Assembly (NCBI GenBank): GCA_951804985.1
Contig: OX638132.1
Coordinates: 83,704,696-83,768,695, forward strand
Length of the DNA stretch: 64,000 bases
Direction of reading: 5' to 3'
Source: Dryomyza anilis
Taxonomy: Eukaryota > Arthropoda > Insecta > Diptera > Dryomyzidae
The notes beneath the pieces were generated by a model. The model saw only the letters and a list, made by a program, of their open reading frames with translations. It did not search any database and was not told the origin of the DNA. Every line of letters begins with the position of its first letter. Positions within the stretch are counted from its first letter, which is position 1. Below, in pieces: positions 1-12,814 of this stretch. A program made the translations under genes and the position numbers.

Positions 1-1971
1 GGAAATAATATACTTTGAAATCACTATAAAATGCACCTACTTTGAGCCCTCTACGACGCTCCGTTTAGAAGTTATGAAGGTTTTAAGAAAACCATTACTC
101 ATCAGGCGATTTCACCAGGACCACTGGCCCGAATTAAATGAATTTCGCAGGAAATAATCTACCTTCAAATCACTATAAAATGCACCTACTTTGACCCCTC
201 TACGACGCTCCGTTTAGAAGTTATGAAGGTTTTAAGAAAACCATTACTCATCAGGCGATTTTTCCAGGACCACTGGCCCGAATTAAATGAATTTCGCAGG
301 AAATAATCCACCTTCAAATCACTATAAAATGCACCTACTTTGACCCTTCTACGACGCTCCGTTTAGAAGTTATGAAGGTTTTAAGAAAACCATTACTCAT
401 CAGGCGATTTCACCAGGACCACTGGCCCGAATTAAATGAATTTCGCAGGAAATAATCTACCTTCAAATCACTATAAAATGCACCTACTTTGACCCCTCTA
501 CGACGCTCCGTTTAGAAGTTATGAAGGTTTTAAGAAAACCATTACTCATCAGGCGATTTCACCAGGACCACTGGCCCGAATTAAATGAATTTCGCAGGAA
601 ATAATCTACCTTGAAATCACTATAAAATGCACCTACTTTGAGCCCTCTACGACGCTCCGTTTAGAAGTTATGAAGGTTTTAAGAAAACCATTACTCATCA
701 GGCGATTTCACCAGGACCACTGGCCCGAATTAAATGAATTTCGCAGGAAATAATCTACCTTGAAATCACTATAAAATGCACCTACTTTGAGTCCTCTACG
801 ACGCTCCGTTTAAAAGTTATGAAGGTTTTAAGAAAACCATTACTCATCAGGCGATTTCTCCAGGACCACTGGACCGAATAAATGAATTTCGCAGGAAATA
901 ATCCACCTTCAAATTACTATAAAATGTACCTACTTTGACCCCTCTACGACGCTCCGTTTAGAAGTTATGAGAGTTTTAAGAAAAACTTGAAATTACTATA
1001 AAATGCACCTACTTTGAGCCCTCTACGACGCTCCGTTTAGAAGTTATGAAGGTTTTAAGAAAACCATTACTCATCAGGCGATTTCACCCGGACCACTGGC
1101 CCGAATTAAATGAATTTCGCAGGAAATAATCCACCTTCAAATCACTATAAAATGTACCTACTATGACCCCTCTACGACGCTCCGTTTAGAAGTTATGAGG
1201 GTTTTAAGAAAAACTTGAAATCAACTATAAAACCATTACTCATCAGGAGATTTCTCCAGGACCACTGGACCGAATTAAATGAATTTCGCAGGACTTTCGC
1301 AGAAATTTCGCATCTACATTCAAATCACTATAAAATGCACCTACTTTGACCCCTCTACGACGCTCCGTTTAGAAGTTGTGAGGGTTTTAAGAAAAACTTG
1401 AAATCACTTTAAAATGAACCTACTTTGACCCATCTACGACGCTTCGTTTAGAAGTTATGAAGGTTTTAAGAAAACCATTATTCAACAGGCGATTTCTCCA
1501 GGACCACTGGACCGAATTAAATGAATTTCGCAGGACTTTCGCAGAAATTTCGCATCTACATTCAAATCACTATAAAATGCACCTACTTTGACCCCTCTAC
1601 GACGCTCCGTTTAGAAGTTATGAAGGTTTTAAGAAAACCATTACTCATCAGGCGATTTTTCCAGGACCACTGGCCCGAATTAAATGAATTTCGCAGGAAA
1701 TAATCCACCTTCAAATCACTATAAAATGCACCTACTTTGACCCTTCTACGACGCTCCGTTTAGAAGTTATGAAGGTTTTAAGAAAACCATTACTCATCAG
1801 GCGATTTCACCAGGACCACTGGCCCGAATTAAATGAATTTCGCAGGAAATAATCTACCTTCAAATCACTATAAAATGCACCTACTTTGACCCCTCTACGA
1901 CGCTCCGTTTAGAAGTTATGAAGGTTTTAAGAAAACCATTACTCATCAGGCGATTGCTCCAGGACTACTGG

Positions 1972-2606
1972 GCCGAATTAAATGAATTTCGCAGGAAATA
2001 ATCCACCTTGAAATCACTATAAAATGCACCTACTTTGACCCCTCTACGACGCTCCGTTTAGAAGTTATGACGGTTTTAAGAAAAACTTGAAATCACTATA
2101 AAATGCACCTACCTCTACGACGCTCCGTTTAGAAGTTATGAAGGTTTTAAGAAAACCATTACTCATCAGGCGATTTCTCCAGGCCCACTGGGCCGAATTA
2201 AATGAATTCACTATAAAATGCACCTACTTTGAGCCCTCTACGACGCCCCGTTTAAAAGTTATGAAGGTTTTAAGAAAACCATTACTCATCAGGCGATTTC
2301 TCCAGGACCACTGGACCGAATAAATGAATTTCGCAGGAAATAATCCACCTTCAAATTACTATAAAATGTACCTACTTTGACCCCTCTACGACGCTCCGTT
2401 TAGAAGTTATGAGAGTTTTAAGAAAAACTTGAAATTACTATAAAATGCACCTACTTTGAGCCCTCTACGACGCTCCGTTTAGAAGTTATGAAGGTTTTAA
2501 GAAAACCATTACTCATCAGGCGATTTCACCCGGACCACTGGCCCGAATTAAATGAATTTCGCAGGAAATAATCCACCTTCAAATCACTATAAAATGCACC
2601 TACTTT
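1972..2606 (+). repeat. Satellite block duplicated at offset 4834 (copy 1)
   Basis: This stretch matches about 6806-7440. Both carry the rare truncated junction ATGCACCTACCTCTACGACG (anchor ACCTCTACGA at 2111 and 6945, offset 4834), then the 26-bp-deleted unit and the GACGCCCCG variant. Few differences separate the copies, for example TTTAAAAG here against TTTAGAAG. Part of it (from about 2283) also matches about 841-1150 at offset 1442. Confidence 0.8.
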
Positions 2607-5384
2607 GAGCCCTCTACGACGCTCCGTTTAGAAGTTATGAAGGTTTTAAGAAAACCATTACTCATCAGGCGATTTCTCCAGGACTACTGGGCCGAATTAA
2701 ATGAATTTCGCAGGAAATAATCTACCTTCAAATCACTATAAAATGCACCTACTTTGACCCCTCTACGACGCTCCGTTTAGAAGTTATGAGGGTTTTAAGA
2801 AAAACTTGAAATCACTATAAAATGTACCTACTTTGACCCCTCTACGACGCTCCGTTTAGAAGTTATGAAGGTTTTAAGAAAGCCATTACTCATCAGGCGA
2901 TTTCTCCAGGACCACTGGCCCGAATTAAATGAATTTCGCAGGAAATAATCTACCTTGAAATCACTATAAAATGCACCTAATTTGACCCCTCTACGACGCT
3001 CCGTTTAGAAGTTATGAAGGTTTTAAGAAAACCATTACTCATCAGGCGATTTCACCAGGACCACTGGCCCGAATTAAATGAATTTCGCAGGAAATAATCT
3101 ACCTTGAAATCACTATAAAATGCACCTACTTTGAGCCCTCTACGACGCTCCGTTTAGAAGTTATGAAGGTTTTAAGAAAACCATTACTCATCAGGCGATT
3201 TCACCAGGACCACTGGCCCGAATTAAATGAATTTCGCAGGAAATAATCTACCTTGAAATCACTATAAAATGCACCTACTTTGACCCCTCTACGACGCTCC
3301 GTTTAGAAGTTATGACGGTTTTAAGAAAAACTTGAAATCACTATAAAATGTACCTACTTTGACCCCTCTACGACGCTCCGTTTAGAAGTTATGAAGGTTT
3401 TAAGAAAACCATTACACATCAGGCGATTTCTCCAGGACCACTGGCCCGAATTAAATGAATTTCGCAGGAAATAATCTACCTTGAAATCACTATAAAATGC
3501 ACCTACTTTGAGCCCTCTACGACGCTCCGTTTAGAAGTTATGAAGGTTTTAAGAAAACCATTACTCATCAGGCGATTTCACCAGGACCACTGGCCCGAAT
3601 TAAATGAATTTCGCAGGAAATAATCTACCTTGAAATCACTATAAAATGCACCTACTTTGAGTCCTCTACGACGCTCCGTTTAGAAGTTATGAAGGTTTTA
3701 AGAAAACCATTACTCATTAAGCGATTTCTCCAGGACCACTGGCCCGAATTAAATGAATTTCGCAGGAAATAATCCACCTTCAAATCACTATAAAATGTAC
3801 CTACTATGACCCCTCTACGACGCTCCGTTTAGAAGTTATGAGGGTTTTAAGAAAAACTTGAAATCAACTATAAAACCATTACTCATCAGGAGATTTCTCC
3901 AGGACCACTGGACCGAATTAAATGAATTTCGCAGGACTTTCGCAGAAATTTCGCATCTACATTCAAATCACTATAAAATGCACCTACTTTGACCCCTCTA
4001 CGACGCTCCGTTTAGAAGTTGTGAGGGTTTTAAGAAAAACTTGAAATCACTTTAAAATGAACCTACTTTGACCCATCTACGACGCTTCGTTTAGAAGTTA
4101 TGAAGGTTTTAAGAAAACCATTATTCAACAGGCGATTTCTCCAGGACCACTGGACCGAATTAAATGAATTTCGCAGGACTTTCGCAGAAATTTCGCATCT
4201 ACATTCAAATCACTATAAAATGCACCTACTTTGAGCCCTCTACGACACTCCGTTTAGAAGTTATGAAGGTTTTAAGAAAACCATTACTCATCAGGCGATT
4301 TCACCAGGACCACTGGACCGAATTAAATGAATTTTGCAGGAAATAATCTACTTTCAAATCACTATAAAATGCACCTACTTTGACCCCTCTACGACGCTCC
4401 GTTTAGAAGTTATGAAGGTTTGAGGAAAACCATTACTCATCAGGCGATTTCACCAGGACCACTGGCCCGAATTAAATGAATTTCGCAGGAAATAATATAC
4501 TTTGAAATCACTATAAAATGCACCTACTTTGAGCCCTCTACGACGCTCCGTTTAGAAGTTATGAAGGTTTTAAGAAAACCATTACTCATCAGGCGATTTC
4601 ACCAGGACCACTGGCCCGAATTAAATGAATTTCGCAGGAAATAATATACTTTAAAATCACTATAAAATGCACCTACTTTGAGCCCTCTACGACGCTCCGT
4701 TTAGAAGTTATGAAGGTTTTAAGAAAACCATTACTCATCAGGCGATTTTTCCAGGACCACTGGCCCGAATTAAATGAATTTCGCAGGAAATAATCCACCT
4801 TCAAATCACTATAAAATGCACCTACTTTGACCCTTCTACGACGCTCCGTTTAGAAGTTATGAAGGTTTTAAGAAAACCATTACTCATCAGGCGATTTCAC
4901 CAGGACCACTGGCCCGAATTAAATGAATTTCGCAGGAAATAATCTACCTTGAAATCACTATAAAATGCACCTACTTTGAGCCCTCTACGACGCTCCGTTT
5001 AGAAGTTATGAAGGTTTTAAGAAAACCATTACTCATCAGGCGATTTGTCCAGGACCACTGGACCGAATTAAATGAATTTCGCAGGAAATAATCTACCTTG
5101 AAATCACTATAAAATGCACCTACTTTGAGCCCTCTACGACGCTCCGTTTAGAAGTTATGACGGTTTTAAGAAAAACTTGAAATCACTATAAAATGCACCT
5201 ACTTTGAGCCCTCTACGACGCTCCGTTTAGAAGTTATGAAGGTTTTAAGAAAACCATTACTCATCAGGCGATTTCTCCAGGACCACTGGCCCGAATTAAA
5301 TGAATTTCGCAGGAAATAATCTACCTTGAAATCACTATAAAATGCACCTACTTTGACCCCTCTACGACGCTGCGTTTAGAAGTT

Positions 5385-6085
5385 ATGACGGTTTTAAGAA
5401 AAACTTGAAATCACTATAAAATGCACCTACTTTGAGCCCTCTACGACGCTCCGTTTAGAAGTTATGAGGGTTTTAAGAAAAACTTGAAATCACTATAAAA
5501 TGCACGTACTTTGACCCCTCTACGACGCTCCGTTTAGAAGTTATGAAGGTTTTAAGAAGGCCATTACTCATCAGGCGATTTATCCAGGACCACTGGCCCG
5601 AATTAAATGAATTTCGCAGGAAATAATCTACCTTCAAATCACTATAAAATGCACCTACTTTGACCCCTCTACGACGCTCCGTTTAGAAGTTATGAAGGTT
5701 TTAAGAAAAACTTGAAATCACTATAAAATGAACCTACTTTGACCCCTCTACGACGCTCCGTTTAGAAGTTATGAAGGTTTTAAGAAAACCATTACTCATC
5801 AGGCGATTTCTCCAGGACCACTGGCCCGAATTAAATGAATTTCGCAGGAAATAATCTACCGTGAAATCACTATAAAATGCACCTACTTTGACCCCTCTAC
5901 GACGCTCCGTTTAGAAGTTATGAGGGTTTTAGGACAAACTTGAAATCACTATAACATGAAACCAGGCCCACTGGGCCGAATAAATGAATTTCGCAGGAAA
6001 TAATCCACCTTCAAATCACTATAAAATGTACCTACTTTGACCCCTCTACGACGCTCCGTTTAGAAGTTATGAAGGTTTTAAGAAA
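5385..6085 (+). repeat. Satellite block with partner near 10.0-10.8 kb (copy 1)
   Basis: It shares the rare variants TGCACGTACT (5501 and 10134, offset 4633) and AGGACAAACT (5931 and 10643, offset 4712) with the later block. The two offsets differ by exactly 79 bp, one short satellite unit. Confidence 0.8.
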
Positions 6086-6805
6086 AACTTGAAATCACTA
6101 TAAAATGAACCTACTTTGACCCCTCTACGACGCTCCGTTTAGAAGTTATGAAGGTTTTAAGAAAACCATTACTCATCAGGCGATTGCTCCAGGACCACTG
6201 GCCCGAATTAAATGAATTTCGCAGGAAATAATCTACCTTCAAATCACTATAAAATGCACCTACTTTGACCCCTCTACGACGCTCCGTTTAGAAGTTATGA
6301 AGGTTTTAAGAAAAACTTGAAATCACTATAAAATGAACCTACTTTGACCCCTCTACGACGCTCCGTTTAGAAGTTATGAAGGTTTTAAGAAAACCATTAC
6401 TCATCAGGCGATTGCTCCAGGACCACTGGCCCGAATTAAATGAATTTCGCAGGAAATAATCTACCTTCAAATCACTATAAAATGCACCTACTTTGACCCC
6501 TCCACGACGCTCCGTTTAGAAGTTATGAAGGTTTTAAGAAAACCATTACTCATCAGGCGATTTCCCCAGGACCACTGGGCCGAATTAAATGAATTTCGCA
6601 GGAAATAATCCACCTTGAAATCACTATAAAATGCACCTACTTTGACCCCTCTACGACGCTCCGTTTAGAAGTTATGACGGTTTTAAGAAAAACTTGAAAT
6701 CACTATAAAATGCACCTACTTTGACCCCTCCACGACGCTCCGTTTAGAAGTTATGAAGGTTTTAAGAAAACCATTACTCATCAGGCGATTTCCCCAGGAC
6801 CACAG

Positions 6806-7440
6806 TCCGAATTAAATGAATTTCGCAGGAAATAATCCACCTTGAAATCACTATAAAATGCACCTACTTTGACCCCTCTACGACGCTCCGTTTAGAAGTT
6901 ATGACGGTTTTAAGAAAAACTTGAAATCACTATAAAATGCACCTACCTCTACGACGCTCCGTTTAGAAGTTATGAAGGTTTTAAGAAAACCATTACTCAT
7001 CAGGCGATTTCTCCAGGCCCACTGGGCCGAATTAAATGAATTCACTATAAAATGCACCTACTTTGAGCCCTCTACGACGCCCCGTTTAGAAGTTATGAAG
7101 GTTTTAAGAAAACCATTACTCATCAGGCGATTTCTCCAGGACCACTGGACCGAATAAATGAATTTCGCAGGAAATAATCCACCTTCAAATTACTATAAAA
7201 TGTACCTACTTTGACCCCTCTACGACGCTCCGTTTAGAAGTTATGAGAGTTTTAAGAAAAACTTGAAATTACTATAAAATGCACCTACTTTGAGCCCTCT
7301 ACGACGCTCCGTTTAGAAGTTATGAAGGTTTTAAGAAAACCATTACTCATCAGGCGATTTCACCCGGACCACTGGCCCGAATTAAATGAATTTCGCAGGA
7401 AATAATCCACCTTCAAATCACTATAAAATGTACCTACTAT
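6806..7440 (+). repeat. Satellite block duplicated at offset 4834 (copy 2)
   Basis: Partner of the block at about 1972-2606, with the same order of rare unit variants. The copies part company near 7415-7440, where this one continues with TACCTACTATGACCCC and the other with TACTTTGAGCCC. Confidence 0.8.
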
Positions 7441-10017
7441 GACCCCTCTACGACGCTCCGTTTAGAAGTTATGAGGGTTTTAAGAAAAACTTGAAATCAC
7501 TATAAAATGCACCTACTTTGACCCCTCTACGACGCTCCGTTTAGAAGTTATGAGGGTTTTAAGAAAACCATTACTCATCAGGCGATTTGTCCAGGACCAC
7601 TGGCCCGAATTAAATGAATTTCGCAGGAAATAATCTACTTTCAAATCACTATAAAATGCACCTACTTTATCCCCTCTACGACGCTCCGTTTAGAAGTTAT
7701 GAGGGTTTTAAGAAAAACTTGAAATCAACTATAAAACCATTACTCATCAGGAGATTTCTCCAGGACCACTGGACCGAATTAAATGAATTTCGCAGGACTT
7801 TCGCAGAAATTTCGCATCTACATTCAAATCACTATAAAATGCACCTACTTTGACCCCTCTACGACGCTCCGTTTAGAAGTTGTGAGGGTTTTAAGAAAAA
7901 CTTGAAATCACTTTAAAATGAACTTACTTTGACCCATCTACGACGCTTCGTTTAGAAGTTATGAAGGTTTTAAGAAAACCATTATTCATCAGGCGATTTC
8001 TCCAGGACCACTGGACCGAATTAAATGAATTTCGCAGGACTTTCGCAGAAATTTCGCATCTACATTCAAATCACTATAAAATGCACCTACTTTGAGCCCT
8101 CTACGACGCTCCGTTTAGAAGTTATGAAGGTTTTAAGAAAACCATTACTCATCAGGCGATTTCACCAGGACCACTGGACCGAATTAAATGAATTTTGCAG
8201 GACTTTCGCAGAAATTTCGCATCTACATTCAAATCACTTTAAAATGAACCTACTTTGAGCCCTCTACGACGCTCCGTTTAGAAGTTATGAAGGTTTTAAG
8301 AAAAACTTGAAATCACTATAAAATGCACCTACTTTGACCCCTCTACGACGCTCCGTTTAGAAGTTATGAAGGTTTTAAGAAAACCATTACTCATCAGGCG
8401 ATTTCACCAGGACCACTGGCCCGAATTAAATGAATTTCGCAGGAAATAATATACTTTGAAATCACTATAAAATGCACCTACTTTGAGCCCTCTACGACGC
8501 TCCGTTTAGAAGTTATGAAGGTTTTAAGAAAACCATTACTCATCAGGCGATTTCTCCAGGACCACTGGCCCGAATTAAATGAATTTCGCAGGAAATAATC
8601 CACCTTCAAATCACTATAAAATGCACCTACTTTGACCCTTCTACGACGCTCCGTTTAGAAGTTATGAAGGTTTTAAGAAAACCATTACTCATCAGGCGAT
8701 TTTACCAGGACCACTGGCCCGAATTAAATGAATTTCGCAGGAAATAATCTACCTTGAAATCACTATAAAATGCACCTACTTTGACCCCTCTACGACGCTC
8801 CGTTTAGAAGTTATGACGGTTTTAAGAAAAACTTGAAATCACTATAAAATGTACCTACTTTGACCCCTCTACGACGCTCCGTTTAGAAGTTATGAAGGTT
8901 TTAAGAAAGCCATAACTCATCAGGCGATTTCTCCAGGACCACTGGCCCGAATTAAATGAATTTCGCAGGAAATAATCCACCTTCAAATCACTATAAAATG
9001 CACCTACTTTATCCCCTCTACGACGCTTCGTTTAGAAGTTATGAAGGTTTTAAGAAAACCATTACTCATCAGGCGATTTGTCCAGGACCACTGGCCCGAA
9101 TTAAATGAATTTCGCAGGAAATAATCCACCTTCAAATCACTATAAAATGCACCTACTTTGACCCTTCTACGACGCTCCGTTTAGAAGTTATGAATGTTTT
9201 AAGAAAACCATTACTCATCAGGCGATTTCACCAGGACCACTGGCCCGAATTAAATGAATTTCGCAGGAAATAATCTACCTTGAAATCACTATAAAATGCA
9301 CCTACTTTGACCCCTCTACGACGCTCCGTTTAGAAGTTATGAAGGTTTTAAGAAAACCATTACACATCAGGCGATTTGTCCAGGACCACTGGACCGAATT
9401 AAATGAATTTCGCAGGAAATAATCTACCTTGAAATCACTATAAAATGCACCTACTTTGAGCCCTCTACGACGCTCCGTTTAGAAGTTATGACGGTTTTAA
9501 GAAAAACTTGAAATCACTATAAAATGCACCTACTTTGAGCCCTCTACGACGCTCCGTTTAGAAGTTATGAAGGTTTTAAGAAAACCATTACTCATCAGGC
9601 GATTTCTCCAGGACCACTGGCCCGAATTAAATGAATTTCGCAGGAAATAATCTACCTTCAAATCACTATAAAATGCACCTACTTTGACCCCTCTACGACG
9701 CTCCGTTTAGAAGTTATGAAGGTTTTAAGAAAAACTTGAAATCACTATAAAATGAACCTACTTTGACCCCTCTACGACGCTCCGTTTAGAAGTTATGACG
9801 GTTTTAAGAAAAACTTGAAATCACTATAAAATGCACCTACTTTGAGCCCTCTACGACGCTCCGTTTAGAAGTTATGAGGGTTTTAAGAAAAACTTGAAAT
9901 CACTATAAAATGCACCTACTTTGAGCCCTCTACGACGCTCCGTTTAGAAGTTATGAGGGTTTTAAGAAAAACTTGAAATCAAAAATTGACCCCTCTACGA
10001 CGCTCCGTTTAGAAGTT

Positions 10018-10797
10018 ATGACGGTTTTAAGAAAAACTTGAAATCACTATAAAATGCACCTACTTTGAGCCCTCTACGACGCTCCGTTTAGAAGTTATGA
10101 GGGTTTTAAGAAAAACTTGAAATCACTATAAAATGCACGTACTTTGACCCCTCTACGACGCTCCGTTTAGAAGTTATGAAGGTTTTAAGAAGGCCATTAC
10201 TCATCAGGCGATTTATCCAGGACCACTGGCCCGAATTAAATGAATTTCGCAGGAAATAATCTACCTTCAAATCACTATAAAATGCACCTACTTTGACCCC
10301 TCTACGACGCTCCGTTTAGAAGTTATGAAGGTTTTAAGAAAAACTTGAAATCACTATAAAATGAACCTACTTTGACCCCTCTACGACGCTCCGTTTAGAA
10401 GTTATGAGGGTTTTAAGAAAAACTTGAAATCACTATAAAATGAACCTACTTTGACCCCTCTACGACGCTCCGTTTAGAAGTTATGAAGGTTTTAAGAAAA
10501 CCATTACTCATCAGGCGATTTCTCCAGGACCACTGGCCCGAATTAAATGAATTTCGCAGGAAATAATCTACCTTGAAATCACTATAAAATGCACCTACTT
10601 TGACCCCTCTACGACGCTCCGTTTAGAAGTTATGAGGGTTTTAGGACAAACTTGAAATCACTATAACATGAAACCAGGCCCACTGGGCCGAATAAATGAA
10701 TTTCGCAGGAAATAATCCACCTTCAAATCACTATAAAATGTACCTACTTTGACCCCTCTACGACGCTCCGTTTAGAAGTTATGAAGGTTTTAAGAAA
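10018..10797 (+). repeat. Satellite block with one extra 79-bp unit (copy 2)
   Basis: Partner of about 5385-6085. It holds one additional 79-bp unit close to 10.39-10.47 kb, which explains the change of offset from 4633 to 4712 between the two diagnostic variants. Confidence 0.8.
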
Positions 10798-12814
10798 ACC
10801 ATAACTCATCAGGCGATTGCTCCAGGACCACTGGCCCGAATTAAATGAATTTCGCAGGAAATAATCTACCTTCAAATCACTATAAAATGCACCTACTTTG
10901 ACCCCTCTACGACGCTCCGTTTAGAAGTTATGAGGGTTTTAAGAAAAACTTGAAATCAAAAATTGACCCCTCTACGACGCTCCGTTTAGAAGTTATGACG
11001 GTTTTAAGAAAAACTTGAAATCACTATAAAATGCACCTACTTTGACCCCTCCACGACGCTCCGTTTAGAAGTTATGAAGGTTTTAAGAAAACCATTACTC
11101 ATCAGGCGATTTCCCCAGGACCACTGGGCCGAATTAAATGAATTTCGCAGGAAATAATCCACCTTGAAATCACTTTAAAATGCACCTACTTTGACCCCTC
11201 TACGACGCTCCGTTTAGAAGTTATGACGGTTTTAAGAAAAACTTGAAATCACTATAAAATGCACCTACTTTGACCCCTCCACGACGCTCCGTTTAGAAGT
11301 TATGAAGGTTTTAAGAAAACCATTACTCATCAGGCGATTTCCCCAGGACCACTGGGCCGAATTCAATGAATTTCGCAGGAAATAATCCACCTTGAAATCA
11401 CTATAAAATGCACCTACTTTGACCCCTCTACGACGCTCCGTTTAGAAGTTATGACGGTTTTAAGAAAAACTTGAAATCACTATAAAATGCACCTACTTTG
11501 ACCCCTCTACGACGCTCCGTTTAGAAGTTATGAAGGTTTTAAGAAAACCATTACTCATCAGCCGATTTCACCAGGACCACTGGCCCGAATTAAATGAATT
11601 TCGCAGGAAATAATCTACCTTCAAATCACTATAAAATGCACCTACTTTGACCCCTCTACGACGCTCCGTTTAGAAGTTATGAAGGTTTTAAGAAAACCAT
11701 TTCATCACTTTGACCCCTCTACGACGCTCCGTTTAGAAGTTATAACGGTTTTAAGAAAAACTTGAAATCACTACCATGACTCATCAGGTGATTTCTCCAG
11801 GACCACTGGCCCGAATTAAATGAATTTCGCAGGAAATAATCTACCTTCAAATCACAATAAAATGCACCTACTTTGACCCCTCTACTACGCTCCGTTCAGA
11901 AGTTATGAAGGTTTTAAGAAAACCATTACTCATCAGGCGATTTGTCCAGGACCACTGAACCGAATTAAATGAATTTCGCAGGAAATAATCTACCTTGAAA
12001 TCACTATAAAATGCACCTACTTTGAGCCCTCTACGACGCTCCGTTTAGAAGTTATGAAGGTTTTAAGAAAACCATTACTCATCAGGCGATTTCTCCAGGA
12101 CTACTGGGCCGAATTAAATGAATTTCGCAGGTAATAATCTACCTTGAAATCACTATAAAATGCACCTACTTTGAGCCCTCTACGATGCTCCGTTTAGAAG
12201 TTATGAAGGTTTTAAGAAAACCATTACTCATCAGGCGATTTCTCCAGGACTACTGGGCCGAATTAAATGAATTTCGCAGGAAATAATCCACCTTGAAATC
12301 ACTATAAAATGCACCTACTTTGACCCCTCTACGACGCTCCGTTTAGAAGTTAGGACGGTTTTAAGAAAAACTTGAAATCCCTATAAAATGCACCTACTTT
12401 AACCCCTCTACGACGCTCCGTTTAGAAGTTATGAAGGTTTTAAGAAAAGCATTACTCATCAGGCGATTTCTCCAGGCCCACTGGGCCGAATTAAATGAAT
12501 TCACTATAAAATGAAACTACTTTGACCCCTCTACGACGCTCCGTTTAGAAGTTATGAAGGTTTTAAGAAAACCATTACTCATCAGGCGATTTGTCCAGGA
12601 CCACTGGACCGAATTAAATGAATTTCGCAGGAAATAATCTACCTTGAAATCACTATAAAATGCACCTACTTTGACCCCTCTACGACGCTCCGTTTAGAAG
12701 TTATGACGGTTTTAAGAAAAACTTAAAATCACTATAAAATGCACCTACTTTGAGCCCTCTACGACGCTCCGTTTAGAAGTTATGAAGGTTTTAAGAAAAC
12801 CATTACTCATCAGA

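Noticed and set aside
1521..8258. Recurring frames of 60-79 codons in the satellite (KVLRKPLLIRRF type)
   Set aside because: They are translations of the 149-bp unit, repeat with it and are broken by every length variant. There is no sign of selection on a protein.
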